A stretch of 64,000 bases of DNA from Shewanella sp. Isolate13 (GCF_022398325.1 NZ_JAKEVD010000010.1:1-64000), one strand, 5' to 3'; counted from the stretch's first letter, positions 39,192 through 50,162 are shown. A program made the numbers and translations. Notes: generated by a model not told the origin, from the letters alone.

Positions 39192-40802
39192 CTAGTCGGG
39201 CTGCAAAATAGTTGGCTTTGGCGATTCATCCTTATTGGGGTGATCGATATTATAGTGTAGGCCTCGACTCTCCTTGCGCTCCATGGCACAGCGAATAATC
39301 AGCTCGGCAACTTGCACTAAATTGCGCAGTTCAAGCAGATTATTACTGACCTTAAAGTTGCTGTAATACTCTTGAATTTCCTGCTGCAACATTACGCAGC
39401 GACGCAGCGCACGTTCAAGGCGTTTATCCGAGCGGACTATGCCTACGTAATCCCACATGAAGAGGCGAAGCTCATGCCAGTTATGGGCGATGACAACCTC
39501 TTCGTCAGAGTTAGACACTTGGCTCTCGTCCCAAGCGGGGAGTGAGCTTGGCATAGGGATTTTACCCAGTTGGCTTTCAATGTCTTCCGCCGCCGCACGA
39601 GCAAATACTAGGCATTCAAGCAATGAGTTACTGGCTAATCGATTGGCTCCGTGCAGGCCTGTATAAGCCACTTCACCAATGGCGTATAAACCGTTGAGAT
39701 CGGTTTGGCCATGCAGATCCGTCATGACACCACCGCAGGTATAATGCGCCGCAGGTACCACAGGGATTGGTTCCTTGGTGATATCGATACCAAGTTCTAG
39801 GCAGCGCTTATAGATAGTCGGAAAATGTTTGATGATAAAGTCTGCCGGCTTATGGGTGATATCCAAATACACACAGTCAGAGCCTAAACGCTTCATCTCA
39901 TAGTCAATGGCGCGAGCAACGATATCGCGCGGTGCAAGTTCGGCACGCTCATCAAAATCTGGCATAAAGCGTGAGCCATCGGGGCGACGTAAATAAGCCC
40001 CTTCACCACGAAGCGCTTCGGTCAGCAGGAAATTTCTGGCATCGACATGATACAAGCAAGTTGGATGGAACTGATTAAATTCCATATTGGCGACACGGCA
40101 TCCAGAGCGCCACGCCATAGCAATGCCGTCACCAGATGCGATATCAGGATTAGAGGTATATTGATAAACCTTAGAGCTGCCGCCAGTTGCTAGCGCGACG
40201 AAACGCGCCTTAACCGTTTCAACTTGTTCTTCGTCTCTGTTCCAAACATAGGCTCCCTGAACACGGTTGCCCGGACGACTTAATTTACGAGTCGTAATGA
40301 GGTCGATAGCGTTGTAGCGCTCTAAGACTAGAATATTGGGGTGATTGCGAGCCTGATCCTGCAGGGTGACTTGCACCTCTTTGCCTGTTGCATCTGCGGC
40401 ATGTAGAATGCGTCTGTGACTATGGCCGCCTTCACGAGTTAAGTGATAAGGCGCTTCCTTTTTACTGCCAGCGGGGACTTCTTCTTTATCGAAGGCTACG
40501 CCACAATTAATTAACCATTGCATAGCTGCTTTGGCATTTTCGGCAGTAAATTTGACCACGGGTTCGTCACAAAGCCCAGCTCCGGCAACTAATGTGTCGG
40601 CAACATGGGACTCGATCGTGTCCTCTTCATCGAAGACTGAGGCGATACCGCCCTGGGCATAATAGGTTGAGCCTTCGCTGAGTGGCCCTTTGGATAGCAA
40701 AATAACTTTTGATTTTTCAGCAAGATGCAAAGCTAAAGTGAGACCGGCAGCACCACTGCCGATAACCAAAACGTCAGATTGGTGTTCAACTACTTGTTTC
40801 AT
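39192..40802 (-). CDS. nadB: L-Aspartate oxidase
   Basis: NadB oxidises aspartate to iminoaspartate for NAD synthesis. The 536-residue flavoprotein has the FAD motif [17 protein letters not shown], then [18 protein letters not shown], the active-site region [15 protein letters not shown], and [16 protein letters not shown]. It is related to succinate dehydrogenase and fumarate reductase flavoproteins, but the length and the HTCGG-type block ([12 protein letters not shown]) fit NadB. It is divergent from rpoE. Confidence 0.96.
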   Translation of the reverse strand: MKQVVEHQSDVLVIGSGAAGLTLALHLAEKSKVILLSKGPLSEGSTYYAQGGIASVFDEEDTIESHVADTLVAGAGLCDEPVVKFTAENAKAAMQWLINCGVAFDKEEVPAGSKKEAPYHLTREGGHSHRRILHAADATGKEVQVTLQDQARNHPNILVLERYNAIDLITTRKLSRPGNRVQGAYVWNRDEEQVETVKARFVALATGGSSKVYQYTSNPDIASGDGIAMAWRSGCRVANMEFNQFHPTCLYHVDARNFLLTEALRGEGAYLRRPDGSRFMPDFDERAELAPRDIVARAIDYEMKRLGSDCVYLDITHKPADFIIKHFPTIYKRCLELGIDITKEPIPVVPAAHYTCGGVMTDLHGQTDLNGLYAIGEVAYTGLHGANRLASNSLLECLVFARAAAEDIESQLGKIPMPSSLPAWDESQVSNSDEEVVIAHNWHELRLFMWDYVGIVRSDKRLERALRRCVMLQQEIQEYYSNFKVSNNLLELRNLVQVAELIIRCAMERKESRGLHYNIDHPNKDESPKPTILQPD

Positions 40803-40834
40803 CAGGTATCATAGAGTTATTAGGGAGTCCGACT

Positions 40835-40903
40835 ATGTTAAACCATGGCGTCGAATATGGATACTTTCATCGGTCGCATATAAAAAAATCAAAGCTTCCA
40901 TAA
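40835..40903 (+). CDS. Possible 22-codon leader ORF upstream of rpoE
   Basis: An ATG seven bases after GGGAG opens a 22-residue frame that ends before the sigma-E promoter. The peptide is rich in His and Lys. No relative is known to me; it may be chance. Confidence 0.2.
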   Translation: MLNHGVEYGYFHRSHIKKSKLP

Positions 40904-40933
40904 AAGAAAATCACATCTTTGCAAATTTTTTTA

Positions 40934-40960
40934 GAACTTTTTTGAAACGCGCTAGTCTAC
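40934..40960 (+). promoter_or_regulatory. Sigma-E promoter of rpoE
   Basis: GAACTT (40934-40939) and GTCTAC (40955-40960) are separated by 15 bp, a good match to the RpoE consensus (GAACTT, TCTAA). It lies 62 bp before the rpoE ATG, so RpoE activates its own operon, as in E. coli. Confidence 0.8.
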
Positions 40961-41022
40961 ATAAGTGAATATGATTCGAGCGGCTGAGAAATCAGTATTA
41001 GATTTAGGAGTAGTCGGCTCGG

Positions 41023-41601
41023 ATGAGTGGACAAATAAGTGATCAACAATTAGTTGAGCGCGTACAGCGTGGAGACAAAAACGCTTTTAACCTTTTGGTA
41101 CAGAAATATCAAAACAAGGTCGCGAATCTGGTATCTCGTTACGTACGAAATCAGGCCGACGTTGCTGATGTATCGCAGGAAGCTTTTATTAAAGCTTACC
41201 GCGCATTACCAAACTTTCGTGGTGAAAGTGCGTTTTATACTTGGTTGTACCGCATTGCAGTGAATACTGCGAAGAATCATCTGGTCGCTCAGGGGCGTCG
41301 CGCCCCAGCGAATGATGTCGATGCTGAAGAAGCTGAATATTATGATGGCAGTGATGCGCTAAAGGAGTTTGCCTCCCCTGAGCGTCTGGTTTTGTCAGAT
41401 GAAATTCAAAAGGTAGTTTTTGATACCTTAGACACGTTGCCAGAAGAATTAAAGATGGCTATTTCTTTACGAGAGCTCGATGGTATGAGTTATGAAGAGA
41501 TTGCCAATGTCATGGATTGCCCAGTGGGTACTGTAAGATCGCGGATCTTCAGAGCTCGAGAGGCAATCGATAAAAAGCTTAAGCCGTTGCTAGAACGTTA
41601 G
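41023..41601 (+). CDS. rpoE: RNA polymerase sigma-E factor
   Basis: The extracytoplasmic-function sigma factor for envelope stress. The 192 residues contain region 2 (QNKVANLVSRYVRNQADVADVSQEAFIKAYRALPNFRGESAFYTWLYRI) and region 4 (YEEIANVMDCPVGTVRSRIFRAREAI). The protein is very close to E. coli RpoE. It heads rpoE-rseA-rseB-rseC, with its own sigma-E promoter. Confidence 0.98.
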   Translation: MSGQISDQQLVERVQRGDKNAFNLLVQKYQNKVANLVSRYVRNQADVADVSQEAFIKAYRALPNFRGESAFYTWLYRIAVNTAKNHLVAQGRRAPANDVDAEEAEYYDGSDALKEFASPERLVLSDEIQKVVFDTLDTLPEELKMAISLRELDGMSYEEIANVMDCPVGTVRSRIFRAREAIDKKLKPLLER

Positions 41602-41626
41602 CATCTTAGATAAAGATAGGTGAATA

Positions 41627-42232
41627 ATGGATAAGTTAGGTCAGGAATGGGTATCTGCTGCTGTCGATGGTGAAATTGACGAGCACACGTTAGCTGAGTT
41701 AGTCGCTGACGCAGATTCACATGAACAGTGGCGTGATTATCATATGATTGGTGATGCGATGCGTGGTGAGTTACCAAAGACAATGTCTTTGGATCTTAGC
41801 GCAAGCATTATGGCAGCCATTGACGAAGAGCCTGCGATTGTGGCGCCTAAGCCTACCACCGTGGCTAAAGAGTCAAATAGTGCTGCAGCAGGTAAAGTTA
41901 TTCCACTGTTCAAGCAATTTGGCCAATACGCCATTGCTGCGACTGTCGCTATGGTGGCTGTAGTCGGTGTACAGAACTATAACCAAGATAGCTTAGTGGA
42001 TAACTCTCCACTGCCAGTACTCAATACGCGCCCATTAGTTGGTAGCGCTTCACCTGTGAGCTTGCAAACGGGGGCGGTACAACAAAATCAAAGTTATACC
42101 AATGATCAGATGGCTGACCAGCGTCGCCGTATCAATGCCTATATTCAAGATCATATGTTGCAACAAAGATTGAATAATGGAGTGAATATCGACGACAATA
42201 ACGAGGTCGATACTACACCTGTTGCTCAATAA
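41627..42232 (+). CDS. rseA: Anti-sigma-E factor RseA
   Basis: RseA is an inner-membrane protein that sequesters RpoE and is destroyed by DegS and RseP under stress. The N-terminal RpoE-binding part is EWVSAAVDGEIDEHTLAELVADADSHEQWRDYHMIGDAMRG. One membrane segment lies at about residues 103-120 (YAIAATVAMVAVVGVQ), followed by a periplasmic tail of about 80 residues rich in Gln and Asn. It lies 25 bp after rpoE. Confidence 0.95.
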   Translation: MDKLGQEWVSAAVDGEIDEHTLAELVADADSHEQWRDYHMIGDAMRGELPKTMSLDLSASIMAAIDEEPAIVAPKPTTVAKESNSAAAGKVIPLFKQFGQYAIAATVAMVAVVGVQNYNQDSLVDNSPLPVLNTRPLVGSASPVSLQTGAVQQNQSYTNDQMADQRRRINAYIQDHMLQQRLNNGVNIDDNNEVDTTPVAQ

Positions 42233-42244
42233 TGAGGAGTTAGC

Positions 42245-43177
42245 TTGCGTCTAATCCTATTGGCTATTATAGCCATGAGTTTTCCCGCGATGGCGCGGGA
42301 AGACATGCCCGCCAAAGCTTGGCTAGAAAATATGAGCCAAGCCCTGCGAGAACAAGAATTTAAAATATCCCTTATCCAACTTCAGGCAGATCATATCCGG
42401 CCTCTGGTTTATATACACGGTAAAGTTAATGACGAAGAAGTGGCCTTTTTAGAGCATCTAAATGGACCGCCAAAAAACGCTGTGCGTGTGGGGAATACCG
42501 TTACTTTTATTGAGCATGATCAGCCTGCTTATAGCGTGCATTCTAATCGTATTCAGGGGGTTATTCCCGGTGCCTTTGCCGATGATATCTCTAAGTTAGA
42601 AGCGGGCTATCAGTTTGTTCTGGGAGGCCGCAGTCGAATTGCAGGTCGCCCTGGTCAACTTGTGCGCATTATTCCAACCGATGATAACCGCTATGGATAT
42701 CAGGTTTGGATGGACATGGATACCTATCTGCCACTGCGTTTTGACATGATAAGTGGTGATAAACAGCTATTAGAGCAGCTGCTAGTGGTCGAATTGTTGG
42801 TGCTGGATGATGTTCCCGCAATTCTGAAAGAAGCCTATAAGCAGGAGTGGCCGCCAGTCTTGTCTCAATCTGATAGAGAGGGCGGTGAAGATTGGCAGTT
42901 TAGCTGGTTACCAGCGGGCTTCAAGGTATTGATTAAAGATCAACACAGGCTGATTGGCAGCAAAGAAGCGGTGGAATACATTGCCATAAGCGATGGTTTA
43001 GCCAATATTTCGGTTTACGTTGCTAAAGCGGGTGAAGCCCCGCTCCCAGAAGAGTTAGTCACTCGCAACGGCTTATCCCTTGCGACAGAGCGAGTTGGCA
43101 ATGCCGAAGTTGTTGCTGTGGGTAAGGTTCCTGCTGAGACCTTGAGCCGTATCGCCAAGAGTATCATGTTACAGTAA
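42245..43177 (+). CDS. rseB: Periplasmic regulator RseB
   Basis: RseB binds the periplasmic part of RseA and protects it from DegS until lipopolysaccharide signals arrive. It has a signal peptide (LILLAIIAMSFPAMA) and the MucB/RseB layout: a lipoprotein-carrier-like N-terminal domain (KAWLENMSQALREQEFKISLI) and a C-terminal domain (WQFSWLPAGFKVL). The start is TTG at 42245, seven bases after GGAG. It overlaps no neighbour and follows rseA by 12 bp. Confidence 0.94.
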   Translation: MRLILLAIIAMSFPAMAREDMPAKAWLENMSQALREQEFKISLIQLQADHIRPLVYIHGKVNDEEVAFLEHLNGPPKNAVRVGNTVTFIEHDQPAYSVHSNRIQGVIPGAFADDISKLEAGYQFVLGGRSRIAGRPGQLVRIIPTDDNRYGYQVWMDMDTYLPLRFDMISGDKQLLEQLLVVELLVLDDVPAILKEAYKQEWPPVLSQSDREGGEDWQFSWLPAGFKVLIKDQHRLIGSKEAVEYIAISDGLANISVYVAKAGEAPLPEELVTRNGLSLATERVGNAEVVAVGKVPAETLSRIAKSIMLQ

Positions 43178-43190
43178 TGAAGGTTTTGTC

Positions 43191-43655
43191 ATGATGGAAG
43201 AGGTCGCCAGAGTTGTTGCCAATAGCAACTCTGGTTGGGTCGTGGTAGAGGTCGAAATGAAGAGTGCCTGTAATCATTGCGAAAGTGGTGATACGTGTGG
43301 CACATCAGCCGTTTCTAAAGCTTTCTCATCTAAGGTTCAGCGTTTCTCTATTCAGAGTGATAGCCAGTTTGTTAAAGGCGAGCGACTAAAGTTAGGTTTG
43401 CCTGAGAGCGTGATTCTCAAAGCGGCCGCTTTAGTCTATATTTTGCCGCTTATCGGTTTATTTATCGGCGCCTTTTGCGGTAATCAAATTGCTGGCTTAG
43501 CCGATATCCACTCAGATCTGCTATCGATTCTTGGTGCGTTATCTGGGGCCTTAGCCTTTTGGGCTATGGGTAAGCGAGCGGCAAAGAGATTAGAAGAACA
43601 GGCACAGCCCGTCATAATCAAGTCTCTTGGCAAGCCTATAGAGATCGTTAATTAG
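43191..43655 (+). CDS. rseC: Membrane protein RseC
   Basis: RseC is an inner-membrane positive modulator of sigma-E; relatives (RnfF-like) act in Fe-S or reducing systems. The cysteine cluster CNHCESGDTCGTSA near residue 26 is the family hallmark, followed by two helices (AAALVYILPLIGLFIGAFCG and LLSILGALSGALAFWAMG). Length 154 is typical. It ends the sigma-E operon. Confidence 0.93.
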   Translation: MMEEVARVVANSNSGWVVVEVEMKSACNHCESGDTCGTSAVSKAFSSKVQRFSIQSDSQFVKGERLKLGLPESVILKAAALVYILPLIGLFIGAFCGNQIAGLADIHSDLLSILGALSGALAFWAMGKRAAKRLEEQAQPVIIKSLGKPIEIVN

Positions 43656-43706
43656 CGATATCGAGACCCCAACTGTTAATTTTCCACTCTAATCGCACTA
43701 TAAAAA

Positions 43707-43735
43707 TTGGTATTAAAGCTGCAATCGGGTACAAT
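43707..43735 (+). promoter_or_regulatory. Sigma-70 promoter of lepA
   Basis: TTGGTA (43707-43712) and TACAAT (43730-43735) with a 17-bp spacer, 50 bp upstream of the lepA ATG at 43785. It also shows that an in-frame TTG at 43707 is not the lepA start. Confidence 0.65.
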
Positions 43736-43784
43736 TCTGCACTTTAAAATTTTTATCAACTTCGAGTTAAGTCATCCCAGCATA

Positions 43785-45575
43785 ATGAAGCATATTAGAA
43801 ACTTTTCGATTATTGCCCATATTGACCACGGCAAATCAACACTATCAGATCGCCTTATTCAAGAATGCGGTGGCTTAACCGATCGTGAAATGGCTGCGCA
43901 AGTTCTCGACTCAATGGATATTGAGCGTGAGCGTGGTATTACCATTAAAGCGCAAAGCGTAACCTTGGACTATTTAGCAAGTGATGGTGAAACTTACCAG
44001 CTAAACTTCATTGATACTCCAGGTCATGTTGACTTCTCCTATGAAGTATCGCGTTCACTAGCGGCATGTGAAGGGGCATTGTTGGTGGTTGATGCTGGTC
44101 AAGGTGTTGAAGCACAAACCTTAGCAAACTGTTACACGGCGCTAGAGATGGATATGGACGTTGTTCCTGTCTTGAACAAAATCGATCTACCACAGGCAGA
44201 TCCAGATCGCGTAGCCGAAGAAATTGAAGATATCGTGGGTATCGAAGCGACTGATGCGGTTCGTTGTTCTGCTAAAACCGGTATTGGTATTAGAGACGTA
44301 CTGGAAGTTATTGTAGACCAAATCCCGCCTCCAGAAGGTGATCCAGAGGCGCCGCTTCAGGCGCTAATCATCGACTCTTGGTTCGATAGCTACTTAGGCG
44401 TTGTGTCTTTAGTCCGTATTAAAAATGGCGTACTGAAGAAGGGCGACAAGTTTAAGGTGATGTCGACTGGCCAGACTCATAACGCAGACCGCGTAGGTAT
44501 CTTTACTCCTAAGCAGACTGATACTGCCGAACTGAAAACTGGTGAAGTAGGCTTTGTTATCGCGGGTATTAAAGAGATTCATGGTGCACCAGTCGGTGAT
44601 ACCTTGACTCATGCTAAGCATGGTGCTGAAGCGCCATTGCCAGGTTTTAAGCGCGTTAAGCCGCAGGTTTATGCGGGTGTATTCCCAATCTCTACAGATG
44701 ACTACGAAAACTTCCGTGACGCACTGAACAAGCTTAGCTTGAACGATGCATCACTATTTTTCGAACCAGAAACATCATCGGCACTGGGCTTTGGTTTCCG
44801 TATTGGCTTCTTGGGTCTGCTCCACATGGAGATTATTCAAGAGCGTTTAGAGCGTGAATATAACCTAGAGCTTATTACTACAGCTCCGACGGTAGTGTAC
44901 GAAATCGTTAAGACCAATGGCGAGACCATTTATGTTGATAACCCGTCAGATTTGCCTGCGGTTAATAATATTGCTGAGATGCGCGAGCCGATAGTTGAGA
45001 CCAATATTCTGGTACCAAAAGAGTATTTAGGTAACGTTATTACACTATGTGTTGAAAAGCGTGGCGTTCAGACCAACTTGGTTTACCACGGAAACCAAGT
45101 GGCGCTGACTTACGAGTTGCCAATGGCCGAAGTGGTAATGGACTTCTTCGATCGTTTGAAGTCAACCAGTCGCGGTTATGCGTCTCTTGAGTATAACTTT
45201 GTTCGCTTCGAACCAGCGGATATGGTGCGTTTAGACATCTTGATTAACGGCGACAGAGTTGACGCGTTAGCAATGATTATTCATAAAGGCTTGATCCGTA
45301 CTAAGGGCCTAGCGCTTGTGAATAAGATGAAAGAGCTTATTCCAAGACAGATGTTCGATATTGCTGTTCAAGCTGCTGTTGGTAGCCAGATTATTGCTCG
45401 TTCGTCGATTAAAGCGATGCGTAAAGACGTAACCGCTAAGTGTTACGGTGGCGACGTTTCTCGTAAGAAGAAGCTGCTACAGAAGCAAAAAGAAGGTAAG
45501 AAACGCATGAAGCAAGTGGGTAACGTAGAGGTGCCGCAAGAGGCATTCTTAGCGGTACTTAAGCTTAATGATTAA
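43785..45575 (+). CDS. lepA: Elongation factor 4 (LepA)
   Basis: A ribosome-associated GTPase that acts in initiation and back-translocation under stress. It begins [23 protein letters not shown], with P-loop DHGKST, switch DTPGHVDF and NKID. Domains II, III and V follow, and the LepA-specific C-terminal end is [34 protein letters not shown]. At 596 residues it fits the family. It is followed by lepB, as in E. coli. Confidence 0.98.
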   Translation: MKHIRNFSIIAHIDHGKSTLSDRLIQECGGLTDREMAAQVLDSMDIERERGITIKAQSVTLDYLASDGETYQLNFIDTPGHVDFSYEVSRSLAACEGALLVVDAGQGVEAQTLANCYTALEMDMDVVPVLNKIDLPQADPDRVAEEIEDIVGIEATDAVRCSAKTGIGIRDVLEVIVDQIPPPEGDPEAPLQALIIDSWFDSYLGVVSLVRIKNGVLKKGDKFKVMSTGQTHNADRVGIFTPKQTDTAELKTGEVGFVIAGIKEIHGAPVGDTLTHAKHGAEAPLPGFKRVKPQVYAGVFPISTDDYENFRDALNKLSLNDASLFFEPETSSALGFGFRIGFLGLLHMEIIQERLEREYNLELITTAPTVVYEIVKTNGETIYVDNPSDLPAVNNIAEMREPIVETNILVPKEYLGNVITLCVEKRGVQTNLVYHGNQVALTYELPMAEVVMDFFDRLKSTSRGYASLEYNFVRFEPADMVRLDILINGDRVDALAMIIHKGLIRTKGLALVNKMKELIPRQMFDIAVQAAVGSQIIARSSIKAMRKDVTAKCYGGDVSRKKKLLQKQKEGKKRMKQVGNVEVPQEAFLAVLKLND

Positions 45576-45614
45576 GCGAGATCGTTAAGATTTGTTAATA
45601 TATCGCTAGACTGT

Positions 45615-45633
45615 GCGCCGCAATTTGCGGCGC
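45615..45633 (+). terminator. Stem-loop between lepA and lepB
   Basis: GCGCCGCAA (45615-45623) pairs with TTGCGGCGC (45625-45633), followed by CTTTC. The weak T-tract suggests partial termination or an mRNA-processing structure inside the operon. Confidence 0.5.
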
Positions 45634-45714
45634 TTTCATTACTGGCGTATAACCATTACTGACCTTGGCGCTATCGCCATAAACCGATCATGTTTGGCAG
45701 GAGTTAATTTTATA

Positions 45715-46632
45715 ATGGCAGCCTATTTTTCCCTAATTTTGGTGTTGGTTACCTTAGGCAGTGGCCTAATCTGGATGGCCGATGCTGTGTTTTTTGCGCC
45801 TAAGCGCCGTGAAAAGTTGGCAATGGCTCAAGCAGCACAAGCAGATTTAAGTGAAGAAAACGTTGATAAGATCATGCGTGAGTCGGCAATTGTCGAAACA
45901 TCCAAGTCTATCTTCCCAGTTATCGCTTTTGTGTTGATCCTGCGTTCTTTTATTTACGAACCGTTTCAGATCCCATCAGGCTCTATGATGCCAACATTGC
46001 TTGTGGGGGACTTTATCCTTGTAGAGAAGTTTAGCTACGGCATTAAAGATCCTGTTTGGCGCACTACACTTAAAGAAACTGGCAAGCCTGAACGTGGCGA
46101 CGTGGCAGTATTTAAATATCCGGTTAATCCGCAGATTGATTACATTAAACGCATTGTTGGCTTACCTGGCGACCGAATTATTTATCGCAATAAAGAGCTT
46201 TATATCCAACCAGCCTGTAAAGAGGGTCAAAGCCCTTGTCCAGAACTGAAGATGGTAGATAGAGCGCTAGTTAACCGCGGTGAGTTTTCTCAAAATGGTA
46301 CGCCTTTGATCCGTTACAAAGAGCAACTAGGCGATGTGAGTCACGACATCTTAATCAATCCGACACGTCCAGATATGATTAGTCATTATTTCCGTCAGGA
46401 TAATGTACCGCTTACTGAGTTCATTGTTCCTGAAGGCCAGTACTTCGCTATGGGTGATAACCGTGATAACAGTCAAGATAGCCGTTACTGGGGTTTTGTA
46501 CCTGAAGAAGACCTAGTGGGTAAGGCTGTGGCAATTTGGATTAGCTTCGAATTTGACAGAACGCCTGCAGACTTTTTACCGACTTGGATCCCAACTGGGG
46601 TTCGCTTTAACCGTGTAGGCGGAATTAAGTAA
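45715..46632 (+). CDS. lepB: Signal peptidase I
   Basis: It cleaves signal peptides on the outer face of the inner membrane. Two N-terminal helices ([20 protein letters not shown] and [20 protein letters not shown]) precede the serine of PSGSMMPTL and the lysine of [11 protein letters not shown], the catalytic dyad. The [16 protein letters not shown] box follows. The ATG at 45715 (305 residues), 11 bases after CAGGAG, is preferred over an in-frame start at 45613 inside the hairpin region. Confidence 0.97.
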   Translation: MAAYFSLILVLVTLGSGLIWMADAVFFAPKRREKLAMAQAAQADLSEENVDKIMRESAIVETSKSIFPVIAFVLILRSFIYEPFQIPSGSMMPTLLVGDFILVEKFSYGIKDPVWRTTLKETGKPERGDVAVFKYPVNPQIDYIKRIVGLPGDRIIYRNKELYIQPACKEGQSPCPELKMVDRALVNRGEFSQNGTPLIRYKEQLGDVSHDILINPTRPDMISHYFRQDNVPLTEFIVPEGQYFAMGDNRDNSQDSRYWGFVPEEDLVGKAVAIWISFEFDRTPADFLPTWIPTGVRFNRVGGIK

Positions 46633-46633
46633 T

Positions 46634-47311
46634 ATGGAACCGATTAAAAATATTCCACGTTTGTGCCGTACACTAGGGTATGAATTCAGTGAAAAATCAT
46701 TTTTAGATCAAGCGCTAACTCACCGCAGCGCATCTAACAAGCACAACGAGAGACTGGAGTTCTTAGGAGATTCAATCTTATCGATAGTGATTTCCGATGC
46801 GTTATACCACCAGTTTCCAGCGGCGACTGAAGGTGACTTGAGCCGTATGCGGGCAACACTCGTTTGCGGCAAGATGCTGGCTGAAATTGCTATCGAATTT
46901 AAACTCGGCGATTACTTAAAGCTTGGTCCTGGTGAATTAAAGAGCGGCGGATTTAGACGCGAGTCGATTCTTGCCGATGCGGTAGAGGCCATTATCGGTG
47001 CGATCTATCTCGATTCTGATATCGAGAACTGCCGTAAGCTAGTGCTTAATTGGTATGAGTCGCGTCTAAAGGTGATTGAGCCTGTAAACCAAAAAGATCC
47101 GAAAACACTGCTGCAGGAGTACTTGCAGAAGTTTAGAAAACCACTACCAATTTACAGAGTGGTCCATACTGAAGGTGATGCTCACGAGCAAACTTTCACC
47201 GTTGAATGTATTGTTGAAGACTTGAGCAAAGCCGTTATCGGAGTAGCGAGTTCACGTAGAAAAGCGGAACAGAGTGCTGCTGCTCAAGTGTTGGAGTTAA
47301 TTAAGAAATGA
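46634..47311 (+). CDS. rnc: Ribonuclease III
   Basis: It cuts double-stranded RNA in rRNA and mRNA processing. The 225 residues show the signature [12 protein letters not shown], the second acidic site [16 protein letters not shown], and a C-terminal dsRNA-binding domain ([39 protein letters not shown]). It starts one base after lepB and overlaps era by 4 bp. Confidence 0.98.
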   Translation: MEPIKNIPRLCRTLGYEFSEKSFLDQALTHRSASNKHNERLEFLGDSILSIVISDALYHQFPAATEGDLSRMRATLVCGKMLAEIAIEFKLGDYLKLGPGELKSGGFRRESILADAVEAIIGAIYLDSDIENCRKLVLNWYESRLKVIEPVNQKDPKTLLQEYLQKFRKPLPIYRVVHTEGDAHEQTFTVECIVEDLSKAVIGVASSRRKAEQSAAAQVLELIKK

Positions 47312-48300
47312 GTGACAACAAAGATTTACCTGAAAGCCACGAGCCAAGTTTAGACGAACTACTGGCGAATATGAACAATCCGTCGTCTGCGGTTAAGTAC
47401 GCAGTGACCTATTGTGGCATGGTGGCGATCGTTGGTCGTCCAAATGTGGGTAAGTCAACGCTGCTGAATAAGCTACTTGGTCAGAAGATCAGTATTACCT
47501 CTAAGAAGCCGCAAACAACGCGTCACCGTATCATGGGCATTCACACCGATGGTCCGCGTCAGGTGGTGTTTATCGATACGCCTGGTCTTCATATTGAAGA
47601 GAAGCGCGCGATTAACCGCTTGATGAACCGCGCCGCAGCGAGTTCGTTAGCGGAAGTCAGCTTAGTGGTATTTGTCGTCGATGGTATGAACTGGACACCA
47701 GACGATGAGATGGTTCTGCGTAAACTGCAGAGTCGTGATGATGGCCGTAAGACGATTCTTGCGATCAACAAAGTCGATAACATTAAAGATAAAGAAGCAC
47801 TCTTCCCACATCTTGAAGAGTTATCGAAGAAGTTTCCTTTCGATGAAATTTTGCCGATTTCTGCAACTCAAGGTACCAACGTACAACGTATCTTAGATAT
47901 GGCCGTCGAGTCGGTGCCAGAATCGCCACATTACTTCCCTGAAGATTATGTGACAGACCGTTCGCAGAAGTTTATGGCGTCAGAGATCGTTCGTGAAAAG
48001 CTAATGCGTTTCTTGGGTGACGAACTGCCCTATGATTGTACGGTAGAAATCGAACAGTTTAAGATGATGGAAAACGGTGTTTATCAGATCAACGCGTTAG
48101 TATTAGTAGAGCGCGAAACGCAAAAGCGTATGGTGATCGGTAATAAAGGCGAACGCATTAAGAAGATTAGCTCTGCAGCTCGCGTCGATATGGAAGTCTT
48201 GTTCGATAATAAGGTGTTCCTAGAGATGTGGGTCAAGGTTAAGTCTGGCTGGGCCGATGATGAGCGTGCACTACGCAGCCTTGGCTACGGTGACGAATAA
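47308..48300 (+). CDS. era: GTPase Era
   Basis: Era binds 16S rRNA and helps 30S maturation. The motifs are [18 protein letters not shown] (P-loop), DTPGLH and NKVD, and the C-terminal KH domain contains [12 protein letters not shown]. The 330 residues include an N-terminal extension of about 30 residues ([18 protein letters not shown]) beyond E. coli Era. It overlaps rnc and is followed by a terminator. Confidence 0.97.
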   Translation: MSDNKDLPESHEPSLDELLANMNNPSSAVKYAVTYCGMVAIVGRPNVGKSTLLNKLLGQKISITSKKPQTTRHRIMGIHTDGPRQVVFIDTPGLHIEEKRAINRLMNRAAASSLAEVSLVVFVVDGMNWTPDDEMVLRKLQSRDDGRKTILAINKVDNIKDKEALFPHLEELSKKFPFDEILPISATQGTNVQRILDMAVESVPESPHYFPEDYVTDRSQKFMASEIVREKLMRFLGDELPYDCTVEIEQFKMMENGVYQINALVLVERETQKRMVIGNKGERIKKISSAARVDMEVLFDNKVFLEMWVKVKSGWADDERALRSLGYGDE

Positions 48301-48336
48301 TACTAAGCCTTAAGCTCTAAGTTTTATCGAAAATGG

Positions 48337-48369
48337 TGCCTCTTTTTAGTGATAAGAAGAGGCATTTTT
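48337..48369 (+). terminator. Rho-independent terminator after era
   Basis: TGCCTCTT (48337-48344) pairs with AAGAGGCA (48357-48364), followed by TTTTT. recO therefore probably has its own promoter or depends on readthrough. Confidence 0.88.
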
Positions 48370-48478
48370 ATAACCAGTATATTAACGAGTTCCCCGTTTT
48401 TTTCAGTTTACAAACGGCTTGTTGGTTTTATGATACTGATTGGCATTAACGCTATTTTGCAAACGGAATAAGATAATC

Positions 48479-49168
48479 ATGGAGCGTGGATACGTTCTTC
48501 ACAGCAGGCACTTTCGTGACTCGAGTGTCATCGTTAACTTACTCGTCGATGGTGTGGGGAGAGTGGATGCTGTGGCGCGTTTAGGTAGCGCTAAAAACTC
48601 TATACGCAGTATCTTACAGCCGTTCCAGCCACTAATTTTTCAGTTGCATGGCAAAACCGATCTTAAAAACCTAAAGCAAGTTGAAGCTGCCAGTCCTGCG
48701 GTGCCACTTTGCGGCGATTGTCTATACTCAGGGCTCTATCTTAATGAGTTATTGATCCGCAGCTTAACGGTGCAGCACAGCGCGGAGAGCCTATTTTATG
48801 AGTATCATCGTACGCTCATTGCTATGGCGACTGAATTTGAGCAAAGCCAGCTTAGATACTTTGAGCATGCGCTGTTAAAAGAGTTAGGCACCATGCCATC
48901 TTTGGATTTTGACCCCAGTGACGCGCCGATAACACCTAGTGGTTTCTATCGTTTAGATCAAGACCATGGTTTTACTCCAGTGATCACAACCGAGTTTAAT
49001 CGACATAAGTTCTTCACAGGAGAGATGTTGGTGGCGTTAAATCAACGAGCACTTAGCGTTGAGCACTTTCATGAGGCTAAGAAATTGATGCGACTGTTGT
49101 TAGCACCGGTGCTTGGGGATAAACCACTTCATTCACGAAGCTTGTTCGTCAAGCGAACCAAGGGTTAG
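48479..49168 (+). CDS. recO: DNA repair protein RecO
   Basis: RecO loads RecA with RecF and RecR at gaps. The start MERGYVLHSRHFRDSSVIVNLL is the OB-fold opening of the family, and a C-terminal helical domain follows (AAKLMRLLLAPVLGDKPLHSRSLF-like end). The length, 229 residues, fits. I take the ATG at 48479; an upstream in-frame start at 48440 adds 13 unconserved residues. The zinc cysteines of some RecO proteins are reduced to CGDC here. Confidence 0.93.
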   Translation: MERGYVLHSRHFRDSSVIVNLLVDGVGRVDAVARLGSAKNSIRSILQPFQPLIFQLHGKTDLKNLKQVEAASPAVPLCGDCLYSGLYLNELLIRSLTVQHSAESLFYEYHRTLIAMATEFEQSQLRYFEHALLKELGTMPSLDFDPSDAPITPSGFYRLDQDHGFTPVITTEFNRHKFFTGEMLVALNQRALSVEHFHEAKKLMRLLLAPVLGDKPLHSRSLFVKRTKG

Positions 49169-49212
49169 CTTAACCCTCTTCAAAAGCGCTAAATGATTTT
49201 AATTTGACTCGC

Positions 49213-49241
49213 TGGATAAACACTATAGCTACCAGTACAAT
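49213..49241 (+). promoter_or_regulatory. Probable sigma-70 promoter of pdxJ
   Basis: TGGATA (49213-49218) and TACAAT (49236-49241) are 17 bp apart, 38 bp before the pdxJ ATG. The -10 is a 5 of 6 match, the -35 a 4 of 6 match. Confidence 0.45.
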
Positions 49242-49278
49242 AGTTTTTTTATCTGTGTTGAATTTTTAAGGAATAATC

Positions 49279-50016
49279 ATGAGCCGGATCTTATTGGGCG
49301 TTAACATCGATCATATTGCGACTCTACGACAGGCACGCGGGACCAATTATCCAGATCCAGTTCAAGCAGCAGCGGTTGCCGAGCACGCAGGTGCCGAAGG
49401 CATTACTATTCATCTGCGTGAAGACCGTCGCCATATTACAGATAGAGACGTTTATATTTTAGCTAAGACGCTAAAGACTCGAATGAACTTCGAAATGGCT
49501 GTCACTGAGGAGATGCTGGATATTGCCTGCGATATTAAGCCAGCTTATGTGTGTTTAGTACCGGAAAAGCGTGAAGAGCTGACGACCGAAGGTGGTCTAG
49601 ACGTTGCGGGTCAGCAAGATAAGATTGCCGCAGCAGTTGAGCGTCTGACTAAGCTTGGTATTAAGGTCTCTCTGTTTATCGATGCCGACAAGACTCAGAT
49701 CGATGCCGCCGTTGCCGTTGGCGCACCAGTCATTGAAATTCATACGGGCTGTTACGCCGATGCCGAAACTGATAGCGAACAAGCTGCTGAACTACAACGT
49801 ATTACCGAGATGGCAACTTACGCCCATGGTAAAGGCTTAGTGGTTAATGCCGGTCATGGCTTGCATTATCACAATGTAAAAGCGATTGCGGCTATCCCAG
49901 AGCTGTATGAGCTTAATATCGGTCATGCGATTATTGCTCGTGCTGCTATCGATGGTTTAGCGACCGCCGTACGTGATATGAAACAGTTGATGTTAGAAGG
50001 CCGTAGAGGCGAATAA
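49279..50016 (+). CDS. pdxJ: Pyridoxine 5'-phosphate synthase
   Basis: It condenses 3-amino-2-oxopropyl phosphate with deoxyxylulose 5-phosphate, the last ring-forming step of vitamin B6 synthesis. The barrel motifs are [59 protein letters not shown] and [10 protein letters not shown]. The 245 residues match E. coli PdxJ. acpS follows after 146 bp with a terminator between them. Confidence 0.98.
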   Translation: MSRILLGVNIDHIATLRQARGTNYPDPVQAAAVAEHAGAEGITIHLREDRRHITDRDVYILAKTLKTRMNFEMAVTEEMLDIACDIKPAYVCLVPEKREELTTEGGLDVAGQQDKIAAAVERLTKLGIKVSLFIDADKTQIDAAVAVGAPVIEIHTGCYADAETDSEQAAELQRITEMATYAHGKGLVVNAGHGLHYHNVKAIAAIPELYELNIGHAIIARAAIDGLATAVRDMKQLMLEGRRGE

Positions 50017-50040
50017 GCTTTTAGATCATCATTACCTATA

Positions 50041-50067
50041 AGCCGAGACATGAGTTCTCGGCTTTTA
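50041..50067 (+). terminator. Rho-independent terminator after pdxJ
   Basis: AGCCGAGA (50041-50048) pairs with TCTCGGCT (50056-50063) around a 7-nt loop, followed by TTTATTT. Confidence 0.8.
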
Positions 50068-50162
50068 TTTATGCCTATAAATTAGGTATTAGAAATAGAG
50101 AGTAACGTCGCTTAGGCCATTTAGCTAGCCTGAGTTAGTTTAGGGTTAAATAGGGAAGCATT

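Noticed and set aside
40690..40968. Open frame on the plus strand overlapping the start of nadB
   Set aside because: It lies antisense to the nadB N-terminus, runs through the rpoE promoter and has no ribosome binding site or recognisable protein.
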